64,000 bases of DNA. Origin: Catenovulum agarivorans DS-2. Its GTDB lineage: Bacteria; Pseudomonadota; Gammaproteobacteria; Enterobacterales; Alteromonadaceae. The notes below the pieces were generated by a model. That model ran no database searches and had not been told where the DNA came from. It saw only the letters and a program-made list of their open reading frames with translations. The translations under genes and the position numbers were made by a program. Shown one piece after another: positions 26,126-35,987 of this stretch (position 1 is its first letter; the number at the start of each line of letters is the position of its first letter). Location: positions 1-64,000 of the forward strand of contig NZ_ARZY01000006.1 of NCBI RefSeq assembly GCF_000568405.1, written 5' to 3'.

Positions 26126-27255
26126 CAAGCCAACCCATCAAAGTTTTACAATTTATCTGCCCAACAGGGTTTTATGGCGCCGAACGCTGGATTTTAGCGC
26201 TTGCTCGTTATTTGCAGCCTGAACAAGTGCAATGTGATTTAGCCGTAACGCTTGAATCGAACACGCATGATTTAGAACTGGTTAAACAATATAAAAAGCT
26301 TGGCTTAAAGACCTTTGAAGTACCAATGAAAAACAAATTTGATTTAGCGGTGATTGACCGCATGGTTGAATTGGTTAAACGCGAAGGTTATACGGTTATC
26401 CATACGCATGGCTATAAGTCAGATATTATAGGTGTTCGAGTTGCAAAAAAGGCGGGGATCCGCTGTGTGGTAACGCCACATGGTTTTGAAAATGCAAAAG
26501 ATTTTAAATTAAGAGCTTTTATTTGGCTAGGTTGCCAAGCAATGAAGTTTGCGCATGTGGTGGCGCCTTTGTCTAAAGCTTTATGTGATGATGTATTGCG
26601 CATGGGGGTCAAACCAAATAAGTTGCAATATATTCAAAACGGCGTTGATTTATCTGAAGTTGAAGCTCAGCGGCAGCGAGAAAACCCGCTCAAGTCTAGT
26701 GGTCATGCTAAGCGCATTGGTTTTATTGGCCAAATGATCAGCCGTAAGAATATTTTTGATATTTTAGATATTTTTAATGATTTAGCCGCAAAATATCCAG
26801 AAATTACTTTATCGCTATTAGGTGACGGCGATCAGCGTGCTGAACTTGAAGCTTATACACAGAACCTACAATATAAAGATAGAATCGAATTTTTAGGCTT
26901 TCGTGATGACAGGTTAGAGCTATTACAAAGTTTTGACCTGTTTGTGATGACTTCTACTTTAGAAGGCATCCCGCGCTGTTTAATGGAAGCTACGGCAATG
27001 GGCATTCCGGTTGCTGCATATAATATAGCGGGTATTGATCAACTGATTCAGCATCAAAAATCAGGTTTACTGGCGACACTTGGTGACAAACAAACATTAA
27101 CCCAATACTGGGAAAACTTGTTATTCGACGACGTGTTAGCCACAAAATATGCCGATGTTGCGCGTGAATATGTATACCAAAACTATTCTGGTAAACGTAT
27201 GGCTGATGAATATTATCAGCTGTTTGTAAACATGGAAAATGGACAGTTTGATTAA
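26122..27255 (+). CDS. Family 4 glycosyltransferase
   Basis: A 377-residue GT-B retaining glycosyltransferase: an N-terminal CPTGFYGAERWIL (G-x-x-x-A/G-E type) and a C-terminal nucleotide-sugar domain with IGFIGQMISRKN and the E-x7-E region STLEGIPRCLMEA. Predicted to work at the cytoplasmic side of the inner membrane on the EPS repeat unit. ATGA overlap upstream and TAATG overlap downstream. The donor sugar cannot be read from the sequence. Confidence 0.87.
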   Translation: MTSQPIKVLQFICPTGFYGAERWILALARYLQPEQVQCDLAVTLESNTHDLELVKQYKKLGLKTFEVPMKNKFDLAVIDRMVELVKREGYTVIHTHGYKSDIIGVRVAKKAGIRCVVTPHGFENAKDFKLRAFIWLGCQAMKFAHVVAPLSKALCDDVLRMGVKPNKLQYIQNGVDLSEVEAQRQRENPLKSSGHAKRIGFIGQMISRKNIFDILDIFNDLAAKYPEITLSLLGDGDQRAELEAYTQNLQYKDRIEFLGFRDDRLELLQSFDLFVMTSTLEGIPRCLMEATAMGIPVAAYNIAGIDQLIQHQKSGLLATLGDKQTLTQYWENLLFDDVLATKYADVAREYVYQNYSGKRMADEYYQLFVNMENGQFD

Positions 27256-28250
27256 TGGCGCCGTTGCACAAACCAAAAGTTAAATTTGTTATCTCTGTAG
27301 ACACGGAAGAAGAGTGGGACTGGTCAGGGCCTTTTCCACAAAAAGACTTTTCGGTCGACAACGTACAACAAATCCCAGCATTTCAAAATTTTTGCCAAGG
27401 TTTGGGCATTAAACCAAGTTACTTTGTAGATTATGCTGTTGCAAATGATCCTAACAGTGTTGATTTATTGAACAGTGCAGTTGCAGGCGGAAAAGGTGAA
27501 ATCGCTGCACATCTTCATCCTTGGTGCAATCCCCCATATTATGCTCAAACCACTGAATTTGAATCGCATGTGATTAACCTGCCAATAGGGCAAGTTGAAG
27601 CCAAGCTAAAACAGTTAACTGACAAACTGAAAACTGTATTTAATACACATCCACGAGCATTTCGTACCGGTCGCTGGGGTATTTCTGGCGATGTATTAAA
27701 GTTGCTGGTGAAGTTTGGATATGACATAGACTCCAGTGTTTATCCCTACTATAGGCATAAATTTTTTACCTGCCAAGGAGCGCCTATTTACCCTTACTTT
27801 CCTGACTTTGACAATGTGGTTAATACGGGAGAGCAGCGGGATATTTTACAAATTCCTGTGTCGGTTGGGTTTAATCATGCAAACTTTGCCTTGAGCAATA
27901 AAATTCACAACTGGATAGAAACGCCTGCTTTGCAATGGCTGAGGCCTGTAGGTGTAGCGTGGCACAGTCGTTTATTGCGCAAACATTATTTATGCCCAGA
28001 GCTGTCTACAGCCAAGGATATGATTTGTTTAGTTAAAAGTATGCTGAAGCGTAATGAAAAAGTGTTTCATATGTATTTGCACAGTTCGAGCTTACTGACA
28101 AGCTCAACAGGCTTTATGCGTGATGGAGAAGGTGCGCACACGATAGTTGAGCGCATTCAACCTGTGTTTGAGTATTTGCAACAAAATGCTGATGTGGAGT
28201 GCATGACAATTTCACAGGTCGCAGATTGGTTTAAACAGGAGCAGGCATGA
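27255..28250 (+). CDS. Polysaccharide deacetylase family protein (WalW-like)
   Basis: A 331-residue NodB-like deacetylase-fold protein. VISVDTEEEWDW near the N-terminus provides the metal-binding aspartate region, a later EIAAHLHPW has the His pair, and TGRWG resembles the arginine/tryptophan motif. No signal peptide, so it likely acts on cytoplasmic lipid-linked sugars. Overlaps upstream (TAATG) and downstream (ATGA). A true secreted deacetylase of the XrtA set is separately encoded at 48259. Confidence 0.74.
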   Translation: MAPLHKPKVKFVISVDTEEEWDWSGPFPQKDFSVDNVQQIPAFQNFCQGLGIKPSYFVDYAVANDPNSVDLLNSAVAGGKGEIAAHLHPWCNPPYYAQTTEFESHVINLPIGQVEAKLKQLTDKLKTVFNTHPRAFRTGRWGISGDVLKLLVKFGYDIDSSVYPYYRHKFFTCQGAPIYPYFPDFDNVVNTGEQRDILQIPVSVGFNHANFALSNKIHNWIETPALQWLRPVGVAWHSRLLRKHYLCPELSTAKDMICLVKSMLKRNEKVFHMYLHSSSLLTSSTGFMRDGEGAHTIVERIQPVFEYLQQNADVECMTISQVADWFKQEQA

Positions 28251-29335
28251 GCAGCCTTGGACAAATAGAAATTAACCTAGCGACCAATCTGCAACAAGTT
28301 GCTTGGGATGAATATGTTAAGCAGCATAAAAATGCTACACCTTACCATATGTTTGCTTGGGGATTAGCGGTTGAGCAGGCATACCTGCATAAAGCTTATT
28401 ATCTAATCGCAACTCAACAAAATACTATTGTTGGTGTGTTACCTCTGGTTCAGTTTAAAAAGCCTTTTACAAAACAACAATTATGCAGCTTACCTTTTTG
28501 TGATTTAGGTGGGGTATTAGCCGACAACAAACAGGTTGAACAAGCTTTGTTGGCTGAAGCAGGCAAATGGTTAATGCAAAATAACCAGCAATTCATTGAC
28601 TATCGTGCGACAGAAGTGAATTACGACAGTGCAGTTTCAGAGCAAATTGATTTAGATAACAAAAAAGTCAGAATGCTGCTGCAACTACCAGAAAGTTCGC
28701 AGGCTTTATGGGATGGTTTTAAAAGCAAACTGCGTAGCCAAATTCGCAAAGCGGAAAAAAACGGTTTAACTGCTGAAATATCAGCTGCCAACAATAAAGA
28801 ACAAAAATTTATTGATGGTTTTTATCAAGTGATTAGCCGAAACATGCGTGATTTAGGCTCACCTGTGCATAGTAAAGCTTGGTTTGACAGTATATTGAAT
28901 TTTTATGGGGAAAATGCAGTTATCGCCCTTGTGTATAAAGATGACATAGTGGTTGGCGCAGGCATAGTACTAACCTGCGGCAATAAAGCTTGTATCCCTT
29001 GGGCTTCTACTGTGGCTGAATACAACCGTCTTGCGCCGAATATGTTGTTGTATTGGACTTTGTTAAAGCACGTTTCCGATCACAATATAGGTAGTTTTGA
29101 TTTTGGTCGCTCAACGTTTAATGAAGGCACTTATCGGTTTAAGTCTCAGTGGGGCGCACAGCCTGAATTATTAGACTGGTGTCAGCTTAACGCAAGTGGT
29201 CAGCGTATTAATACGGAAACAACCGCAACAGGCAAAGGTAAAATGCGCGCGCGGGTCGAAAACATTTGGCGCAAGTTGCCGCTCTCAGTTACAGAAACTG
29301 TCGGCCCAAAAGTTAGAAAATATATTAGTTTGTAG
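28247..29335 (+). CDS. XrtA/PEP-CTERM system-associated FemAB-like protein
   Basis: A 362-residue FemAB/GNAT-family protein fitting the subfamily found in exosortase A loci: an N-terminal PYHMFAWGLAVEQAY, a central LRSQIRKAEKNGL motif and a late FDFGRSTFNEGTYRFK. FemAB proteins transfer aminoacyl or acyl groups from tRNA or CoA; the PEP-CTERM members are expected to decorate the EPS or its carrier. ATGA-coupled to the upstream deacetylase gene; 20 bp before the amidotransferase gene. Confidence 0.86.
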   Translation: MSSLGQIEINLATNLQQVAWDEYVKQHKNATPYHMFAWGLAVEQAYLHKAYYLIATQQNTIVGVLPLVQFKKPFTKQQLCSLPFCDLGGVLADNKQVEQALLAEAGKWLMQNNQQFIDYRATEVNYDSAVSEQIDLDNKKVRMLLQLPESSQALWDGFKSKLRSQIRKAEKNGLTAEISAANNKEQKFIDGFYQVISRNMRDLGSPVHSKAWFDSILNFYGENAVIALVYKDDIVVGAGIVLTCGNKACIPWASTVAEYNRLAPNMLLYWTLLKHVSDHNIGSFDFGRSTFNEGTYRFKSQWGAQPELLDWCQLNASGQRINTETTATGKGKMRARVENIWRKLPLSVTETVGPKVRKYISL

Positions 29336-29355
29336 CCTTTTTTGTAGGAATTAGC

Positions 29356-31272
29356 ATGTGTGGAATAGCAGGGTTTAGTCGAGTTAATTTCTCTGGTGAT
29401 ACAGAGCTATTAGTGCAAATGGGCAATACAATCGCACACCGCGGGCCTGATGCGCATGGCGAATATGTCAATGACAATGTTGGTTTGTGCCATAGACGTT
29501 TATCTATTATCGACTTGTCTGAAGCGGGTAAACAACCAATGCATTCTGCAGATGGGCAAGTATCTATCGTCTTTAACGGTGAAATTTATAACTATCAATC
29601 GGTACGTGCTGAACTGATCGAAAAAGGCCATGAGTTTGCTAATCAAACCGATACTGCGGTTATCATTGCTGCATACAAAGAATATGGTGAAGACTGTTTA
29701 GCCCATTTAAATGGGATGTTTGCTTTTGCAATATGGGACCAGGCTCAACAAAAGCTGTTTATTGCGCGTGATAGGCTTGGCAAAAAACCTTTATATTATT
29801 ATTTTGATGGTACAGACATCTTTTTTGCTTCAGAGCTTAAAGCGCTGAAACAAATCCCACAAATACCAACAGAAATTAGAACTGACGCTGTTTATGACTT
29901 TTTTGCTTACCAGTATATTCCAGATCCAAAAACCATATATCAAAATATCTACAAGTTGGAACCTGGTCATTGCATTAGTTTTCAGCAAGGTAAGTTAGAT
30001 AAACGCCAATATTGGGACGTTAGTTTTGCCAATACAGATAATGCTGACATCAAACAACACGAACAGGAACTGATTAAAACAGTTACTGAATGTACTAAAA
30101 CACGTATGGTAGCAGATGTACCTTTGGGCGCATTTTTGAGTGGTGGTGTCGACTCAAGTGGCATAGTTGCTTTGATGTCTAGTGTTGCCAAGGAGCAAGA
30201 CGGCGACAAAGCGAAACCAGTGACTACCTGTTCAATCGGTTTTGATGTTAAAGCATTTAATGAAACCGAATTCGCGCAAGTTGTTGCAGACAAATACCAA
30301 ACCGACCACCATGAATTTATTGTTCATCAAAACGTTAAAGACAACTTAGCCAAAATTGTGCGCTATTTTGACGAGCCATTTGCTGACCCTTCGCTTGTTC
30401 CAACTTATTTTGTATCTGAGCTTGCACGCCAACAAGTAACAGTTGCCGTGGCTGGTGATGGTGGCGACGAAATTTTTGCCGGTTATGAAAAATACGCGGT
30501 AGACGCCCAAGAGAATAAAATTCGTGATGCCTTTCCTAGCTGGTTTAACAAAAACATAGCACCAAGTTTAGCGAAAATTATCAGTGTTACTCCACTGCTT
30601 AATAGAAGTACTGTGGGAAGAAAAGCTTGTTCATTGTTAAATACTTTAGCCGTAGACCCTGCTATGGGCTTTTATTACTCCAATGCATTTATAACGGATA
30701 AAACTTGGTTAAGTCTGGTTAATGAACAAACCTCAGCAGAGCTAGCTGGTTATCACCCGAGTAAAATTACTTTAGACAAATATAGCCAAGCGGATGGCCC
30801 AGATCATTTAGCTAAAGTGCTGTACACTGATTTAAAAACCTTTTTACCGGGTGGCATTTTAGTTAAAGCCGACCGCATGAGTATGGCGAATTCGTTAGAA
30901 GTGCGCGCGCCATTGCTTGACTATACTGTGGTTGAACAAGCGGCTAACATACCGTCCGAATACAAGTTTAATCAAGGCGATAAAAAACATATTTTAAAGA
31001 ATATATTTAAACCTTTATTGCCAGATGAAATTTTATATCGAAAAAAAATGGGCTTCAGTGTGCCGCTGGCAGATTGGTTTAGAAATGAAATTAAACAGAT
31101 AGCAGAAGATAAACTATTGACCAATAATGCAGGTTTAGTTAAGTATTTTAAAGCCGACGCAATTAAAAAATTATGGGATGAACATCAATCAACCAAACAT
31201 GACCATGGTGCAGTGCTTTGGAGCTTGTTGATGTTCCAAATGTGGTGGGATGAGTATGTCACAGCAGAATAA
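29356..31272 (+). CDS. Asparagine-synthase-type amidotransferase of the XrtA system
   Basis: A 638-residue class II glutamine amidotransferase: the mature N-terminal Cys2 (MCGIAGF), an Ntn glutaminase domain (to about 200) and an ATP-pyrophosphatase domain with SGGVDSSG (near residues 264-271). Length and context (between FemAB-like and glycosyltransferase genes) match the exosortase-system amidotransferase rather than housekeeping AsnB. It probably aminates or amidates an EPS sugar or uronic acid. AGGA ribosome-binding site. Its 3' end overlaps the next gene by 23 bases. Confidence 0.86.
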   Translation: MCGIAGFSRVNFSGDTELLVQMGNTIAHRGPDAHGEYVNDNVGLCHRRLSIIDLSEAGKQPMHSADGQVSIVFNGEIYNYQSVRAELIEKGHEFANQTDTAVIIAAYKEYGEDCLAHLNGMFAFAIWDQAQQKLFIARDRLGKKPLYYYFDGTDIFFASELKALKQIPQIPTEIRTDAVYDFFAYQYIPDPKTIYQNIYKLEPGHCISFQQGKLDKRQYWDVSFANTDNADIKQHEQELIKTVTECTKTRMVADVPLGAFLSGGVDSSGIVALMSSVAKEQDGDKAKPVTTCSIGFDVKAFNETEFAQVVADKYQTDHHEFIVHQNVKDNLAKIVRYFDEPFADPSLVPTYFVSELARQQVTVAVAGDGGDEIFAGYEKYAVDAQENKIRDAFPSWFNKNIAPSLAKIISVTPLLNRSTVGRKACSLLNTLAVDPAMGFYYSNAFITDKTWLSLVNEQTSAELAGYHPSKITLDKYSQADGPDHLAKVLYTDLKTFLPGGILVKADRMSMANSLEVRAPLLDYTVVEQAANIPSEYKFNQGDKKHILKNIFKPLLPDEILYRKKMGFSVPLADWFRNEIKQIAEDKLLTNNAGLVKYFKADAIKKLWDEHQSTKHDHGAVLWSLLMFQMWWDEYVTAE

Positions 31273-32368
31273 ACCGACAAGAGTAATGCACCTAACCTAT
31301 GATATGCGCATAGGTGGTACTGAAATGGTGATTAAAAATATAATTGAAGGTAGTGCTAGCGAATCCTTAATTCACAGCATTTATTGCATTGAAGAGCCTT
31401 TAGGTCCTTGGGGGCAAGAGCTACAACAGAATGGCGTTCAAATTACTAGTTGTAATCGTCAACCTGGTTTTGATAGCAATTTGATTGGCGAAATCAGAAA
31501 GCACCTTAAACAGCATAAAATTGACGTATTGCATTGCCATCAATATACACCATGGGTTTACGGCTGTATTGCCGCTATGTTTACTAAAACCAAAGTGATA
31601 TTTACTGAACATGGGCGCTTTTACCCAGATTTTGGCACATGGAAGCGTAAGCTTGTTAACCCTATTTTATGTAAATTTACGAATCATATAACAGCAATTT
31701 CTAAAGCGACTAAAGAAGCGCTAGTAGAGCATGAAAATATACCAAGAGGCAGAATTGAAGTTATTTACAATGGTATTAAGCCAGTAGAAGTAAACGAAGA
31801 AGAAGTTACAGTTTTACGTAAAAAGTTGGCTATTTTACCAGGTACTAAAGTATTAGGGACAATCGCAAGGCTAGATCCCATAAAAAACCATAAAATGATG
31901 TTGGATGCGTTTGCAATGGTGTTAAAAGAACATCCCGACACAGTTTTAATTATTGTCGGTGATGGTGAAGAAAGAGATAATATTGAAAAACAAATTGCTA
32001 AGTTGGGCATTCAAGATAAAGTAATAATGCCAGGCTATGATCCTAAACCAGCGAAATATCTTGCATTGATGGATATATTTTTACTGTCTTCTTTGTCTGA
32101 AGGAACTTCAATGACTTTGTTAGAAGCGATGAGTTTGGGAAAGTCTTGCGTTGTTACGGATGTAGGCGGCAACCCTGAAGTTATCAAGCAGGGTTTTAAT
32201 GGAGAGGTATCTCCAAGCAATGAGCCTGCGGAATTTCGGAATAGAATTCAATACTTGCTTTCATTTGAAAGATACTTAATATTTTCACGAAACGCATATG
32301 TAGACTTCGAAAATAGATTTTTTTCAGCAAAGATGTGTTCTAATTACAAGCAAAAATATGATGATTAG
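31250..32368 (+). CDS. Family 4 glycosyltransferase (XrtA locus)
   Basis: A 372-residue GT-B enzyme with DMRIGGTEMVI near the N-terminus and SSLSEGTSMTLLEAMSLG as the E-x7-E donor-site region. It resembles the sugar transferases of PEP-CTERM/EpsH1-associated EPS operons. Start ATG at 31250 or, two codons on, 31256; both lie inside the end of the amidotransferase gene. Its final codons overlap the next gene. Confidence 0.84.
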   Translation: MSMSQQNKPTRVMHLTYDMRIGGTEMVIKNIIEGSASESLIHSIYCIEEPLGPWGQELQQNGVQITSCNRQPGFDSNLIGEIRKHLKQHKIDVLHCHQYTPWVYGCIAAMFTKTKVIFTEHGRFYPDFGTWKRKLVNPILCKFTNHITAISKATKEALVEHENIPRGRIEVIYNGIKPVEVNEEEVTVLRKKLAILPGTKVLGTIARLDPIKNHKMMLDAFAMVLKEHPDTVLIIVGDGEERDNIEKQIAKLGIQDKVIMPGYDPKPAKYLALMDIFLLSSLSEGTSMTLLEAMSLGKSCVVTDVGGNPEVIKQGFNGEVSPSNEPAEFRNRIQYLLSFERYLIFSRNAYVDFENRFFSAKMCSNYKQKYDD

Positions 32369-33731
32369 CCTAAATAATTTTGTATTCACCGTGTTCTTAT
32401 TTCTGGGTATACTATCAACTCAAGCATTCGCGTGTATTATTGAAAACAATGCAATTGAACTTGAAGTTTATGAAAAAATCAAGACTATCTATGGGCGTGA
32501 TGTTTGTGACACACTTAAAAAAGTTGCAACAGCTAAGAAGCTACCTTTAATTGATATTAAAATGTTTGAATATGAAGGGGGGTTTAGACTTTCTCCGAAA
32601 AATCTCATTCAAAGTGATAATTTTAGTAACGTTGACTTTTCTTATGGCGTAATGACCTATGATTCAATACGCAACTCCATATTTATTAGTGGAAATCCTA
32701 AATATGGCTCCATTATCGAGTTTGCAGTGCCTGAGATTGTAAAGTCAAAAAATATTCAAGACTTCGTAATTGTAGAAACCTCAAGGCAACCTTATTTTCG
32801 GTTTTATAATCCTAACGATGTAGCATCAAAAAAAATAACTGGTATAGACGGATTTTTCAGGATTACAGGCATTGGTAAATTAGGCCGATCGCTAATAGTA
32901 AATTATATAAATTGGTATGATGCTAATGCTAATGAAGCTGATACGTCTATTGTGATCACGGATGCTCACAACATGGTTGCAAGTGAAATTAAAGGCCCAT
33001 ATCAAATAGAAGGGGCAGCTAGGGCTTCCGGTTGGATTACGCCAATACCTGAAATTTGGCAGGACTTGCTTGGAGGCAGTCACATATTGGGTAATCAACC
33101 TTATGCTTCTATAATTTCGCGGTTATCCGTAGGCCCAAGTGCGTTTGCATTTTATCCAAGACCAGATATGGTTTACAGTGAAGCTAGGCACGTTCCATCT
33201 GTGCGTCTATTAGATTTCCCACTAAAGAATTTTTTAAAGTTAGACCAACTTTATGGGGATGATGTTAGCACGCGCGCTATTTTAAATAATGAAATGTTAA
33301 ATAATGACTTATGGACTGTTTTGAGTGGTGCGGCAATTGGATTTATTGCCCCAAATACAAGGGCTTATGTAACTATTGGGAAGTCAGGGGGGCATAAATC
33401 GGGAGTCGGCTACAAAATTAAGCAACTCAATTCAGGCTCTACAAACACTTGTGGTGGGTCTTGCGCAAGGGACTTTAATGACCATGGCTCCTATTATTGG
33501 ATGTGGGATGCTTATGACTTGTTTAAAGTGAGGTTGGGGCTAATGGAACCTTTTGAAGTTAGGCCTTACGATTATGGATACTTCGAAGTACCAGTTGGTA
33601 ATGACCTATTAGCGTCAAGTGGAGCTTATGATACTGAAAATAAAAGATTATTTTTATCTTTTCGAAGCGGGGATACGTTGCGGCGATTTGCTAGACCTCC
33701 GCTAATACTCACTTACAAGCTGAACATATAG
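32358..33731 (+). CDS. Secreted protein of unknown function inside the EPS operon
   Basis: A 457-residue protein I cannot name. It has a clear signal peptide (hydrophobic to TQAFA, about residue 24) and no transmembrane tail, so it is probably periplasmic or secreted. The mature part is beta-rich with a central GW-x-TPIPEIW, then GSHILGNQPYASI, and a cysteine pair at TCGGSC (about 388-393). These blocks and the repeated aromatic-Gly spacing would suit a propeller-like or sugar-binding fold, without proof. It overlaps the upstream glycosyltransferase by 11 bases and is followed 9 bp later by a GT2 gene, so it is co-expressed with EPS synthesis. Confidence 0.72.
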   Translation: MMISLNNFVFTVFLFLGILSTQAFACIIENNAIELEVYEKIKTIYGRDVCDTLKKVATAKKLPLIDIKMFEYEGGFRLSPKNLIQSDNFSNVDFSYGVMTYDSIRNSIFISGNPKYGSIIEFAVPEIVKSKNIQDFVIVETSRQPYFRFYNPNDVASKKITGIDGFFRITGIGKLGRSLIVNYINWYDANANEADTSIVITDAHNMVASEIKGPYQIEGAARASGWITPIPEIWQDLLGGSHILGNQPYASIISRLSVGPSAFAFYPRPDMVYSEARHVPSVRLLDFPLKNFLKLDQLYGDDVSTRAILNNEMLNNDLWTVLSGAAIGFIAPNTRAYVTIGKSGGHKSGVGYKIKQLNSGSTNTCGGSCARDFNDHGSYYWMWDAYDLFKVRLGLMEPFEVRPYDYGYFEVPVGNDLLASSGAYDTENKRLFLSFRSGDTLRRFARPPLILTYKLNI

Positions 33732-33740
33732 AGTAATATA

Positions 33741-34634
33741 ATGAGCCTGCCACTTATTTCCGTAATTATTCCAGCATACAACGCGGAAGCATATATAGAA
33801 GAAACACTGGAAAGTGTACTAGAACAAGATTATAGCAACCTAGAAATAATCGTTGTTAACGACGGTTCGACTGATAATACGTTAAAAATCTTAAATAATT
33901 ACCAAGATAAAATTACGGTTTTTGATATTACTAACTCTGGCGTCTCATATGCCCGAAACTATGCAGTTAAACATGCAAAAGGTGATTGGTTAGCTTTTAT
34001 AGATGCTGATGACCTTTGGAATCCAGATAAACTGTCAAAGCAATATGAGCAGTTGAATGGCCATTTGTGGTCTCATTGTAATTCGTATTACATTGGTGAA
34101 GAGCAATCGGGTAAGGTGACTCGATTGGATCTTTCTGAACAATCAGGTGGTTCAATTTTTGAAAAGTTAATTCTTGAAAATTTTATCACGACTTCGACAA
34201 TTCTGATTGATAAACAAACCTTTATTGATGCGGGAGGCTTTGACGAGAAGTTAGCCGCGCTTGAAGATTGGAAGCTCTGGCTCGATATTGCTTTTAAACA
34301 CCCGATTTCATACGTAGAACAGCCAGTTGCTAAATATCGTGTTTACCAGGGGTCAACTTCCCGCAAAGCAAGAAAAATGTTGCCACTTCATTTAGCGGTA
34401 ATTGAACATGCATTTACTAAGAATGTATCGAACAACCATTCGTTAAAAAAACTAGCCCAAGAAAAATCTTACACCATTTGTTCTTACTTAGCCGAAGATG
34501 CCGGCGATAGTCGTTTTGCATTACATTGTGCATGGCATGCTATGAATATTGGTCGATTTAAATTGCTTTTAGTTAAGCGCTTTGTAAGAACGCTACTTAA
34601 TTCAGTAAAAAATAAACCTAATATAACCTTTTAA
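33741..34634 (+). CDS. Family 2 glycosyltransferase
   Basis: A 297-residue GT2 enzyme: SVIIPAYNAEAYIEETLESV, VVNDGSTDNT and a DXD-like FIDADDLW (near 90-97) followed by the acceptor-site region ALEDWKLW. No membrane segment, so cytoplasmic and likely peripheral. It probably adds one sugar of the repeat unit. Confidence 0.88.
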   Translation: MSLPLISVIIPAYNAEAYIEETLESVLEQDYSNLEIIVVNDGSTDNTLKILNNYQDKITVFDITNSGVSYARNYAVKHAKGDWLAFIDADDLWNPDKLSKQYEQLNGHLWSHCNSYYIGEEQSGKVTRLDLSEQSGGSIFEKLILENFITTSTILIDKQTFIDAGGFDEKLAALEDWKLWLDIAFKHPISYVEQPVAKYRVYQGSTSRKARKMLPLHLAVIEHAFTKNVSNNHSLKKLAQEKSYTICSYLAEDAGDSRFALHCAWHAMNIGRFKLLLVKRFVRTLLNSVKNKPNITF

Positions 34635-34658
34635 AAATCCAGTTATTAGAAACTTGAA

Positions 34659-35981
34659 ATGAATAAATTAAAAATAAAAATTCTGAAAGAGAAGTTAATT
34701 GAATTGATCAAATATGATCATAATCAATGGAAATTTCCGTTTGTTTTAGTTGCTCATTTAGCCGTATTTGCACACTCACTTATGGGAAAACGCCTTAATG
34801 CTTTTAATATTGTCTCAAGTGTTTATCGCACTGGTTGGAAGGGCAGTTTTAGTTTTGGTGTTTATTGGGCAAAAAAGGCGTTTAACGACACTGATAATGC
34901 TAAGCAATTGGTGCAACTAGCCATTGATGATATTCAGCCTCTATCCAATACTGCGCAATTTATTGAACATCCCGACCGCATGTTAGATGGCATTGTGACT
35001 GTACTTAAAAGTCCAAGTAATAATGAAAAAGGGGTGATTTTACTTAACTACAGCTACTACTTTTTACTTTTCAGAAAGTTTTACGATATTGAGAAAATCA
35101 GTCAGGATTACATCATTATCCTAGAACCAAGCTGGGCTGGTTTTTGTGAAGTGAGTATTCTCTCATACGCAAACACCTCTGATAGTGTTTATCTAATGTG
35201 TTATGAGAAGCGTGATCTCGATTTTATCCAAGCGCTGGATTGTAAAATTAAACCGTTAAAAATCGGTCCGAGTTGGTTTGTTAACCATACGAACTTCCAA
35301 CCTCATAATGTTGAGCGTGATATTGACATTATCATGGTAGCCGCTTGGGCGAAATTTAAACGTCATGGTGCTTTTTTTAAAGCCATCTCAAAATTAAAGG
35401 GCTTAGGGGTGACACCTAAGATCACTCTCGTTGGTTATCCTGTTGATATGACGCAAGATGAGATTGTCGAGCTGGCTGAGTTTTATGGGGTAAAAGACTG
35501 GTTAACTATCTATGAATCAATCACTCATCAAGAGGTTTCTGCCTTATTAAACCGCAGTAAAGTTAACGTACTTTGGTCTAAGTTCGAGGGGAATAACCGT
35601 GCTATTATCGAGGGGATGTTCTGTAACACTATTGTTGTGATGAGAGAAAATCACAATTATGGTGAGCACTATGACTTTATCAATCCGCAGACAGGTGATT
35701 TTGCTGGTGAAGATACACTAGCAGCTAAAGTGAAAGATTTACTAACTCGCCATGAATCTTTCTCTCCACGTGATTATGTCATCAACAACCGTAGTTGTAT
35801 TGAAGCAGCCGCAATCATGAATAAAGAAATTTCCAATAATGAACGTGCTATTGGTAGAAATTGGTCAAAAGATATGGTTGTAAAAGTGAATGAATTACAC
35901 CAAATGGACTATTTGGATTTAAGTGATCGAGAGCAGTTTAAGCGCGATTACGAAACATTATTAAGCAATTTAAAATCTTAG
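34659..35981 (+). CDS. Family 1/4-type glycosyltransferase
   Basis: A 440-residue protein. The C-terminal half looks like a GT-B donor domain: IIMVAAWAKFKRHG, then PKITLVGYP, and a KVNVLWSKFEGNNRAIIEGM stretch as the donor-site motif. The N-terminal half is less conserved and I cannot assign the acceptor. It lies 24 bp after the GT2 gene and 6 bp before the pyruvyltransferase gene. Confidence 0.75.
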   Translation: MNKLKIKILKEKLIELIKYDHNQWKFPFVLVAHLAVFAHSLMGKRLNAFNIVSSVYRTGWKGSFSFGVYWAKKAFNDTDNAKQLVQLAIDDIQPLSNTAQFIEHPDRMLDGIVTVLKSPSNNEKGVILLNYSYYFLLFRKFYDIEKISQDYIIILEPSWAGFCEVSILSYANTSDSVYLMCYEKRDLDFIQALDCKIKPLKIGPSWFVNHTNFQPHNVERDIDIIMVAAWAKFKRHGAFFKAISKLKGLGVTPKITLVGYPVDMTQDEIVELAEFYGVKDWLTIYESITHQEVSALLNRSKVNVLWSKFEGNNRAIIEGMFCNTIVVMRENHNYGEHYDFINPQTGDFAGEDTLAAKVKDLLTRHESFSPRDYVINNRSCIEAAAIMNKEISNNERAIGRNWSKDMVVKVNELHQMDYLDLSDREQFKRDYETLLSNLKS

Positions 35982-35987
35982 GGATAA

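Noticed and set aside
29356-31272. Asparagine-synthase-like protein as a lasso-peptide cyclase, because a PqqD-like protein and HprK-like kinase are in the window
   Set aside because: It sits 22 kb away within the EPS operon, has an intact glutaminase domain and fits the XrtA amidotransferase; no lasso B2 protease or precursor peptide was found.
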